A stretch of DNA of 12,391 bases, from contig JAUWQU010000029.1 in the NCBI GenBank assembly GCA_030610965.1, forward strand, positions 1-12,391, given 5' to 3'. Numbering within the stretch: the first letter of the stretch is position 1; each line of letters begins with the position of its first letter. Below the pieces are notes generated by a model. It saw only the letters and a list, made by a program, of their open reading frames with translations, searched no databases and was not told the DNA's origin. Both the position numbers and the translations under genes were made by a program. The DNA comes from Phycisphaerae bacterium (GTDB taxonomy: Bacteria > Planctomycetota > Phycisphaerae > SM23-33). This document shows positions 6,896-12,391 of the stretch, in pieces.

Positions 6896-8251
6896 CTACC
6901 TCCGGCGGCGGCGGCGCAGCAGGGCCAGTCCGCCGCAGGCCATCAGGGCCAGCGTCGCCGGTTCGGGGATCATGCCTATCAGCACCTGCTGCTGGCCCTG
7001 GTCGTACTGGCCGTGGTCCAGGATCATCTGTATGTCCACGTAGTCCACGAACCCGTCGCCGTTAAAATCACCATGCTCCCAGCTCCCCGCGCTGCCGGTG
7101 AGGTAGCGGTTGGCGGCCAGGATCTGCTGGATGTCCCAGGCGTCTACGTCGCCGTCCTGGTCTGTGTCGCCGGGAAGCTCGCCGGCCAACTCGATGTTGC
7201 CGTAAAAGGTGCTCTCCACGCCCTCGACCGTGTACGTGAAGGTCCAGTCGTCGCAGTCCCACCGGCCCTCGGCGGCATTCCAGAGCAGCTCGCGATTAAC
7301 GGCGTCGGGCCCGAAGTCGTGCAGCCCCGCCAGAACCGCGCCCAACTGCGAGGCTATCACCTCCGGCGTGTCCGTGTTGAACGTGAACCCCGGCGGCAGC
7401 GCGGCCAGGCCGGTGAACTCGGCGTCCCGCGAGTGGATGACGAAGCCGTTGAGCAGGTTGGGGCCGGTGTCCATGACGAGTTGGCCGGTGACCCAGTTGT
7501 AGGTCAGCAGCGCATCCGGCGGGCCGGAGCGGACCCCCAGGTAGTCCAAGGCCAACTCGGCCGGGGCGCCGGTGGGAAATGACTCCATCGTGACCAGCGC
7601 GTACGTGTAAGGCGTCGTCGGTCCGAAGGGCAGAACCATCTCCTCGCCGGGATTCAGCGTGAAAGTCGTCGGTAAGCCCATCACCGGAATGCCGGACGGC
7701 AGGAAATACCCGTCCATGTTCCAGTTCAGCAGCGAATTGTCCTTGAACAACCAAACGTTCTGATACGTCAGCGGCCCGGCCGAGTCGTTGGTGATTCTCA
7801 CGTCGGTCAGTTCATAGTAGGTGCTTCGAGAGATCGCCATCTTCCGGCCCTGCTTGATGAAGCCCGGCAGTGCGTTGCCGTCCAGGGTGAAGTAGGAGTT
7901 GTCCGCATTGACGTTCACTCCCCCCACACCGCTTGGGTAGTGGTAGTCCAGGTACGCCACGCCGCCGGGAGCTACCGTGCCGAAACTGTCCGGCGGGGCG
8001 AAGTCGATTATCCGCCCATACGGGGTGCCCGAGCATGCGCCGTCCCCGTCGTGGCCGGGGGGCTGGTCCTTCGGGCGGACGGTGGCTCCATCTGCTCGGT
8101 AGTCGAACTCGATGTGCAGGTCGTTGGCGGTCTGACCGCTGCCGTTGACGATCGTCTGCCGCCGATACACGTCCTCGGCCATCGCCAGGCCGGCAAGCAA
8201 CCACACGCAGGCCAGCGCCGCCGCAACGTACGGAACTTGTGTCGTTTTCAT
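6896..8251 (-). CDS. secreted PEP-CTERM protein with dockerin-like repeat (larger of pair)
   Basis: A 451-residue exported protein of unknown function. Parts in order: signal peptide (1 to about 25, core AAALACVWLLAGLAMA); a region of unknown fold (about 26-247) rich in Tyr, Gly and Asp, probably beta; a module (about 248-358) also found in the partner protein; a dockerin-like pair of calcium loops (359-416: DTDQDGDVDAWD and DFNGDGFVDYVD); then the PEP-CTERM signal, PEP at 429-431, a hydrophobic helix and six arginines at the end. PEP-CTERM proteins are known to be processed by exosortase and sent to the cell surface or extracellular matrix; no exosortase gene is in the window. The start has AAGGAG 8 nt upstream, and that SD lies inside the end of the upstream gene. 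The ATG overlaps the upstream TGA as ATGA, which points to translational coupling. Architecture secure; function unknown. Confidence 0.88.
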   Translation of the reverse strand: MKTTQVPYVAAALACVWLLAGLAMAEDVYRRQTIVNGSGQTANDLHIEFDYRADGATVRPKDQPPGHDGDGACSGTPYGRIIDFAPPDSFGTVAPGGVAYLDYHYPSGVGGVNVNADNSYFTLDGNALPGFIKQGRKMAISRSTYYELTDVRITNDSAGPLTYQNVWLFKDNSLLNWNMDGYFLPSGIPVMGLPTTFTLNPGEEMVLPFGPTTPYTYALVTMESFPTGAPAELALDYLGVRSGPPDALLTYNWVTGQLVMDTGPNLLNGFVIHSRDAEFTGLAALPPGFTFNTDTPEVIASQLGAVLAGLHDFGPDAVNRELLWNAAEGRWDCDDWTFTYTVEGVESTFYGNIELAGELPGDTDQDGDVDAWDIQQILAANRYLTGSAGSWEHGDFNGDGFVDYVDIQMILDHGQYDQGQQQVLIGMIPEPATLALMACGGLALLRRRRRR

Positions 8252-9015
8252 CTCTTGCTCCTTTTCTGAGTCCGCGAGTTTTGTGGTTTGGCGGGCGCGC
8301 GATTGGTCCGCCGAGTGGGCCCTGCCAGGTGCGCTATGGCAGCGCCCGCGGCCAGAATCGCCAGCGATGCCGGCTCCGGCGCCGCGCCGTCGGCGCTCGC
8401 TGGTGGAGCGAGCACGGCGCCGGAGCCGAAGTTCGATTTCAGCACGATGTAATCCCGGCCACTGACCGCCCCGTCGCCGGTGAAGTCGCCGTCCACCCAT
8501 ACGGCGCCCGCCTGCGCGCCGAACGCGTCGATCATGCGCGAAAGGTCCCCGTAACCAATCAGGCCGTCGAGGTCGGCGTCGCCGGGCGCCGCCAGCATGA
8601 TCGTGCCAGTGACGACGCCCGCCTGCCCCTCCAGCGTATACGCCAGCGTCAGATCCGCCCCAAGGGCGGTGAGGTCCGTCTCAATCGCCAGCGCCCGGCC
8701 AAGGTCGTGCAGGCCGGTCAACGCGTAGCCGAACTGGTCGGCCAACATCCAGTCGTTGTCCGTGACGAACAGGCCCACGCCGCCGGCGTAAGGCTCGCCC
8801 GCCAGCAGCCCGGCGTCGGAGGTGAGAATGAAACCGTTGACGACCGAGCCGTCGGTGTGAATTATCAGGTCACGCCCGCCGACGTGAATGTCCACCACGC
8901 CGTCGCCACGCTGCCCGTCAGGCATCGCCGCGACGGCGCGCCCGCCACCGGCGACCAAGGCCGTGGCGATCACAACCGTCATGCCCCCGACAAACCAGCA
9001 GCGGCGCGACTTCAT
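8248..9015 (-). CDS. secreted PEP-CTERM protein with dockerin-like repeat (smaller of pair)
   Basis: A 255-residue exported protein of unknown function, first gene of a two-gene operon. Parts: signal peptide (1 to about 30, core VVIATALVAGGG, cleavage near AVAA); a module (about 40-142) shared with the downstream partner; a dockerin-like calcium-binding region (about 144-197: DADLDGLIGYGD and DFTGDGAVSGRD); PEP at 213-215; a hydrophobic helix (216-231); then RR at 235-236. Unusually, a 19-residue basic, polar tail follows the arginines, whereas PEP-CTERM proteins normally end there. That tail is encoded by the DNA containing the SD of the next gene. The start has GGGAGG (9031-9026) 10 nt upstream, with a hairpin immediately before it. 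The frame is open 16 codons further upstream to an ATG at 9063 that lacks a signal-peptide-like start. Confidence 0.82.
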   Translation of the reverse strand: MKSRRCWFVGGMTVVIATALVAGGGRAVAAMPDGQRGDGVVDIHVGGRDLIIHTDGSVVNGFILTSDAGLLAGEPYAGGVGLFVTDNDWMLADQFGYALTGLHDLGRALAIETDLTALGADLTLAYTLEGQAGVVTGTIMLAAPGDADLDGLIGYGDLSRMIDAFGAQAGAVWVDGDFTGDGAVSGRDYIVLKSNFGSGAVLAPPASADGAAPEPASLAILAAGAAIAHLAGPTRRTNRAPAKPQNSRTQKRSKR

Positions 9016-9236
9016 CTCTCTCGATCCTCCCGCCGGCCAGGATCGCCGGCTCACGGCGGTCATCCCTTACGGCGACTGCTCGCAGCGCCCCGCACCTGCG
9101 GCGAGGTGCATGCTCGGTACGCCTTCCCGGCACTGACGGCTTGCCGGCACCGGGGCAGATAGAACGTCAACGACCGTCGCGAAAGCCCCCAAGGCGCCCG
9201 CGACGCAAAGACATGGCCTCATAGCCGAATGTTATC
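9016..9236 (-). promoter_or_regulatory. long hairpin-rich leader of the PEP-CTERM operon
   Basis: If transcription starts at the promoter at 9271-9243, the mRNA has about 220 nt before the first ATG. This segment encodes nothing convincing but contains three clear inverted repeats. These are 9175-9181 with 9199-9205 (7 bp), 9092-9097 with 9104-9109 (GCACCT/AGGTGC, 6 bp) and 9032-9037 with 9045-9050 (GCCGGC/GCCGGC, 6 bp, 7-nt loop). The last one abuts the GGGAGG SD and could influence ribosome access. No known riboswitch class was recognised. Together with 9237-9455 this is the only gap above 300 bp in the window. Confidence 0.4.
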
Positions 9237-9242
9237 ACCATT

Positions 9243-9271
9243 ATTATACCACATTCTTGCTACCTTGCCTA
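9243..9271 (-). promoter_or_regulatory. promoter of the PEP-CTERM operon
   Basis: On the minus strand TAGGCA (9271-9266, 4/6 to -35) is followed after 17 nt by a perfect TATAAT (9248-9243). It sits in the most AT-rich part of the window and points toward the two PEP-CTERM genes. No better promoter was seen closer to the first gene. Confidence 0.55.
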
Positions 9272-9368
9272 CCCCTCCAGCGGGCGAAGTTGAGCCATTT
9301 GCGTTGCGGCCCCGCGAAGCTGCCGCGCCTTGGCCAGGACAGCCAACCGCCGGCCGGTTGGGATTGCT

Positions 9369-9399
9369 TTTCCAACTCTCATGAGCAGGTGTCTACAAT
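9369..9399 (+). promoter_or_regulatory. candidate promoter of the DUF2461 gene
   Basis: TACAAT (9394-9399, 5/6 to -10) is preceded at 19 nt by TTTCCA (9369-9374, 4/6 to -35). The spacing is at the long end of the allowed range. Transcription from about 9406 gives a leader of about 50 nt with AAGGAG before the ATG at 9456. Confidence 0.35.
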
Positions 9400-9455
9400 G
9401 TCATCGGTCAGCCGCCGGCTTCGGCTCGGCCGGCGCCGAAAAGGAGCTACCTGCG

Positions 9456-10151
9456 ATGGCGAAGGCATTTAACGGTTTCCCGGCTGACACGGTGCGGTTT
9501 CTGGCGGACCTGGCCAAGAACAACAATCGCGACTGGTTCCGGGCCAACAAGGACCGCTACGAGCAGTCGGTCCGCGGCCCGGCCCTGGCGTTCATCGAGG
9601 CGATGGCAGGGCCGCTGGAACGCGTCGCGCGACACATCTACGCTGATCCCAGCCCCAACGGCGGGTCGCTGATGCGCATCTACCGCGACACGCGATTCTC
9701 GCCCGACAAGACGCCGTACAAGACGAACATCGGCATCCAGTTCCGACACGAGCGCTGCGACGACGTCCACGCGCCCGGCCTGTACTTCCACATCGACCCT
9801 AAGGAGTGCTTCCTCGCGTGCGGCACGTGGCGGCCGCCCTCCGCCGCCCTGGCCGCCCTCCGCACGCGAATCGCCGGCCCCCCGGGCTTGTGGCTCGCGG
9901 CCCGGGATAACAAGGCTTTCAAGAGGGTCTGGGGGTCCGTAACGGGCGACACGCTCAAGCGCCCCCCGCGCGACTTCGACGCCGACCACCCCTGCATCGA
10001 CGACATCAAGCGCAAGGACTTCCTCGGCGTAATCGACCTGCCGCGAGCCGACATGCGCTCGCCCAAGCTTCCCGCCCAGGCAACCAAGGCCTTCGCCGCC
10101 GCCACGCCCCTGATGAAATTCCTCTGCGACGCCCTGGCCCTGCCGTATTGA
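9456..10151 (+). CDS. DUF2461 family protein
   Basis: A 231-residue, probably cytoplasmic protein belonging to the widespread DUF2461 family (TIGR02453 type), whose biochemical role is not established. Recognisable segments are NNNRDWFRANKDRYE (22-36), RIYRDTRFSPDKTPYKTN (74-91) and a PGLYFHIDPKECFLACGTW stretch (107-125); all are conserved landmarks of the family, and the length is typical. There is no signal peptide or membrane helix. The start has AAGGAG at 9441-9446 with a 9-nt spacer; an in-frame ATG at 9381 and a further one at 9330 have no good SD and no family-like sequence. It is a single-gene unit, divergent from the PEP-CTERM operon and 184 bp from the next gene. Family call secure; function unknown. 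Confidence 0.88.
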   Translation: MAKAFNGFPADTVRFLADLAKNNNRDWFRANKDRYEQSVRGPALAFIEAMAGPLERVARHIYADPSPNGGSLMRIYRDTRFSPDKTPYKTNIGIQFRHERCDDVHAPGLYFHIDPKECFLACGTWRPPSAALAALRTRIAGPPGLWLAARDNKAFKRVWGSVTGDTLKRPPRDFDADHPCIDDIKRKDFLGVIDLPRADMRSPKLPAQATKAFAAATPLMKFLCDALALPY

Positions 10152-10335
10152 AGAACGGGTTCCGCCCCGCTTTCATTCCATCCCTAATAAAACGCCGCCA
10201 CGTTCGTGGTATGCGCAGAGAAGCACAAGTCAGGACAGTCAGTGCGGCGCGGGGCGAGATAGCCCGAACCGGCTGCGGGCCAGGACAAGGGCGCGCGGGC
10301 GAATCCGAGTCATATCGAGCGAAGGGAATAGGGAC

Positions 10336-11757
10336 ATGAGACAGCAACGAACTCCCGGCAATCGTAAGGGCCTCAACCGGCGCGACTTCCTGAAGTCCGC
10401 TGTCGCGGCCGGGGCTATCGGCGCCGCTGCCATCGCCGCTCCGCGGATACTTCACGCCGCCAACAGGGGCGACGTGATTCGCCTCGGGGTTATCGGCTGC
10501 GGCACGGAGGGCTACGTGCTGACCACCAGCATACTCAAGTGCCGCAAGGCGGAGAACGTCACGTTCCGGGCCGTTTGCGACATCTGGCCGCACCACCGGA
10601 ACTATCAGGCGCGCATGCTGGGCAAGTACAAGCAACCGGTCTCCCAATACGTCGACTACGGCGACATGCTCGACAAGGAGAAGGGCAACCTCGACGCGGT
10701 GATCGTCGCCTCGCCGGACTGGGTCCACCACGAGCACGCCATCGCGTGCCTGGTAGCCGGGCTGGACGTGTACTGCGAGAAGGAGATGTCCAACAGCATC
10801 GATAACGCCCGCAAGATGGTCCAGGCGTCGCGGCGGACGGGCAGGCTGCTCCAGATCGGCCATCAGCGCCGCAGCAACCCGCGGTACCGGACGCTGCAGG
10901 ACGCCATCGTCAACAGGAAGGTCTGCGGCCGGCTTACGCACGTGGCGGGCAACTGGAACCGCGCCCGGCCGCTGACTGTCACCGGAAAGGCCAAGTTCGA
11001 TCTCGACGCCGCCACGCTGCGCCGCTACGGCTACGAGAACATGCAGCACCTGCGAAACTGGCGGTGGTATCGCAAGTACTCCGGCGGGCCGATGGCGGAC
11101 CTCGGCAGCCACCAGGTCGACGTGCTGAGCTGGATCATCGGCGGCCCGCCGCGGAGCGTTATGGCCAGCGGCGGCGCCGAGAATTATCCCGAGATGCAAT
11201 GGTGGGACAACATCATCGCCGTCTACGAGTGGGACCAGTTCGACAGGGGCGCCAGGCACACCGTCCGCGGCGCATACGACCTGTTCTCCACCACCAGCCA
11301 CGGGGGATACAAGGAGGTCTTCATGGGCACCGAGGGCTCAGCCACGATCTCCGAAGACGCTTCCAAGGGCGGCTTCCACCGGGAGTACTCCGCGCCGATA
11401 AGCTGCTGGGAAGCAGAAATGCGCGCACAGATGGCCGTCGAGGCGGAGAAACAGCTCAGGCAGGACATCGCCACGGGCAAGATCCCGCCCAAGAAAGAGG
11501 GCCGCCTGGACTTTGCAGCCTTTATGGATGGCCCGCCATCTCCCAGGCGGGACTACCCGCCTATCCCAGTCCCCCTACCGCCCAAGACCGAGCACCAGCC
11601 GCACCTGGAAAACTTCTTCCGCGCCGTCCGCGGCACGGAAAAACTCAACTGCCCCGCCGAAGTCGGCTTCGAAACCGCAGTGACCATCCTGAAAGTGGAC
11701 CAGGCCATCAAAGCCGAAAGAAAACTCTCCCTCCGGCCGGAGGAATTCAAGGCGTGA
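10336..11757 (+). CDS. Tat-exported Gfo/Idh/MocA family oxidoreductase
   Basis: A 473-residue NAD(P)-dependent sugar- or polyol-type dehydrogenase with a Tat leader (RRDFLK at 15-20, then an Ala/Gly-rich helix ending near LHAAN). The nucleotide-binding Rossmann motif is GVIGCGTEG (51-59). The catalytic lysine motif reads CEKEM (147-151) where the family norm is EKP, and the C-terminal domain carries GGPMADLGSHQVD (250-262), the usual position of Asp/His active-site residues. Periplasmic members with Tat signals are common in planctomycetes and often accompany sulfatases and glycosidases; some relatives act on glycosides by an oxidation-elimination route, but this is not shown here. The start has AAGGGA at 10322-10327 with an 8-nt spacer. 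The 184-bp gap upstream shows only a weak short hairpin (CCACG/CGTGG at 10198-10209). Substrate unknown. Confidence 0.9.
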   Translation: MRQQRTPGNRKGLNRRDFLKSAVAAGAIGAAAIAAPRILHAANRGDVIRLGVIGCGTEGYVLTTSILKCRKAENVTFRAVCDIWPHHRNYQARMLGKYKQPVSQYVDYGDMLDKEKGNLDAVIVASPDWVHHEHAIACLVAGLDVYCEKEMSNSIDNARKMVQASRRTGRLLQIGHQRRSNPRYRTLQDAIVNRKVCGRLTHVAGNWNRARPLTVTGKAKFDLDAATLRRYGYENMQHLRNWRWYRKYSGGPMADLGSHQVDVLSWIIGGPPRSVMASGGAENYPEMQWWDNIIAVYEWDQFDRGARHTVRGAYDLFSTTSHGGYKEVFMGTEGSATISEDASKGGFHREYSAPISCWEAEMRAQMAVEAEKQLRQDIATGKIPPKKEGRLDFAAFMDGPPSPRRDYPPIPVPLPPKTEHQPHLENFFRAVRGTEKLNCPAEVGFETAVTILKVDQAIKAERKLSLRPEEFKA

Positions 11758-11821
11758 CGCGGCCCTTTCCGGCGACGCAATGTTGCGAGCCCTCCGCGCG
11801 CCGGCGGGGTTCAACGTAAGC

Positions 11822-11848
11822 ATGCGGCGGCCGATCGGTCGCCGGCAT
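11822..11848. other. strong imperfect inverted repeat before the lipoprotein gene
   Basis: The arms 11822-11834 and 11835-11848 pair almost throughout around the core CCGATCGG, with one G:T wobble (11830/11839) and one bulged base (11845). It lies 65 nt after the oxidoreductase stop and 29 nt before the next ATG, just upstream of AAGGAG (11861-11866). No T-tract follows, so a simple intrinsic terminator is unlikely. An operator or an mRNA hairpin is possible. Confidence 0.45.
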
Positions 11849-11876
11849 ACTGCTGGCCGGAAGGAGCCCAACCAAT

Positions 11877-12391
11877 ATGAGAAGCCTCAACTGTTGTCGG
11901 AACCGCGTGCTGGTCGGTACGTTTCTTATTGCCCTATGCACCTTCACGGGCTGCCAGGCCGGGCAGTTGAGCCAGGAATCGGACGTCTATGATCGCGACG
12001 GGCAGTGGCTCCGGGCCCAGGAGTTTGTTCATGACTTCGCGCGGCAGCGGATCGACAAGTTCGACGATCAGGGCAAGTGGGTCGCCGAGGGTGGTGGGCC
12101 GTGGCGGTCGCTGGAGCAATCGGCGTACGTGGCGCCGTTCTTCGAACTCGGCACGGCCGAGGCTATCCGCAAGGCCAACGCCATAATCGCCCACCAGGAC
12201 GTACACACGCTGGACATGGCTCACGCGCTGGTCTTCTACCGCGACAAGATGACGCCCGCCGCCGTCGCGCGGGCCGCCAAGCTCGTCAAGGCCGACGTGG
12301 ACGGCAGGTACCAGCAGTTCCGCTGGACCGACTTCCAGGGCGACAACGACAACTTCCAGTTCCACGCCGCCGCCACCGTGGCCATGTGGGG
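11877..12391 (+). CDS. predicted lipoprotein of unknown function, N-terminal part (3' end outside window)
   Basis: The frame is open from the ATG to the window end (171 complete codons), so the gene is cut by the boundary. The first 26 residues form a lipoprotein signal: basic start (RSLNCCRNR), hydrophobic core (VLVGTFLIALCTF) and a lipobox-like FTGC with C26 as the lipidation site. The mature part is hydrophilic and looks alpha-helical, with many Trp, Phe and Asp residues (for example GGGPWRSLEQSAYVAPFFEL, about 73-92, and DFQGDNDNFQFHAA near the end). That style is seen in toroidal (alpha/alpha) glycan-active proteins, but no family is recognised and no function is claimed. AAGGAG lies 10 nt before the start. 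It is 119 bp downstream of the oxidoreductase on the same strand, with a hairpin in between, so it may be a separate unit. Confidence 0.72.
   Translation, partial: MRSLNCCRNRVLVGTFLIALCTFTGCQAGQLSQESDVYDRDGQWLRAQEFVHDFARQRIDKFDDQGKWVAEGGGPWRSLEQSAYVAPFFELGTAEAIRKANAIIAHQDVHTLDMAHALVFYRDKMTPAAVARAAKLVKADVDGRYQQFRWTDFQGDNDNFQFHAAATVAMW

Noticed and set aside
8239..9162. 307-codon plus-strand open frame opposite the smaller PEP-CTERM gene
   Set aside because: It is Arg/Ala/Gly-rich shadow sequence with no domain. The minus-strand gene has a signal peptide, dockerin and PEP-CTERM features.
9175..9226. A confident c-di-GMP riboswitch call
   Set aside because: Only GACGCAAAG and one stem match. 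The conserved GGCAAACC-type 5' element and the tetraloop-receptor 3' half were not found. It is kept only as a low-interest observation.
10198..10209. CCACGTTCGTGG hairpin as a terminator after the DUF2461 gene
   Set aside because: The stem is only 4-5 bp, and no T-tract follows. Too weak to annotate as a terminator.
10006..11301. 431-codon open frame on the minus strand opposite the oxidoreductase
   Set aside because: Its sequence is repetitive Val/Ala/Arg/Gly without domains, and it is fully covered by the well-supported oxidoreductase and DUF2461 genes on the other strand.

Overview
The window reads as a piece of a GC-rich bacterial chromosome, most likely a planctomycete of the Phycisphaerae type. 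This is inferred from two secreted proteins that combine a dockerin-like calcium-binding repeat with a PEP-CTERM sorting signal, a sulfatase and a Gfo/Idh/MocA oxidoreductase that both carry Tat (RRxFLK) leaders, and a secreted GH51 arabinofuranosidase. Most genes have clear purine-rich Shine-Dalgarno (SD) sequences, which were used to choose starts. No tRNA, rRNA, CRISPR array or insertion sequence was seen.

Layout, left to right. (1) 1-846 (+): 3' part of an MFS transporter. (2) 879-2525 (-): secreted GH51 alpha-L-arabinofuranosidase, convergent with the transporter. (3) 2728-3219 (+): ferritin-like diiron protein, divergent from (2). (4) 3370-4938 (+): Tat-exported cysteine-type sulfatase. 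(5) 5059-6228 (+) and 6200-6802 (-): a two-gene restriction-modification (R-M) module, namely a DPPY-type DNA methyltransferase with an N-terminal winged helix and a convergent PD-(D/E)XK endonuclease-like gene. Their 3' ends overlap by 29 bp. (6) 9015-8248 and 8251-6896 (-): a two-gene operon for related dockerin/PEP-CTERM proteins, joined by an ATGA stop/start overlap. (7) 9456-10151 (+): DUF2461-family protein. (8) 10336-11757 (+): Tat-exported Gfo/Idh/MocA oxidoreductase. (9) 11877 to the window end (+): N-terminal part of an unrecognised lipoprotein.

The transporter, arabinofuranosidase, sulfatase and oxidoreductase fit a lifestyle of degrading sulfated, arabinose-containing polysaccharide. 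They are not arranged as one operon, so cooperation is inference. The R-M module stands apart: by eye it is less GC-rich than its neighbours, each gene has its own TTGACA promoter, and it carries no separate controller gene. The methyltransferase promoter has an 8-bp tandem repeat (GACGTCCA x2) between -35 and -10, and the predicted transcript starts almost at the ATG. This suggests, without proving, self-regulation of a leaderless mRNA by the methyltransferase's own DNA-binding domain.

The longest stretch without a gene is 9016-9455. It holds divergent promoter candidates and a roughly 220-nt hairpin-rich leader for the PEP-CTERM operon.
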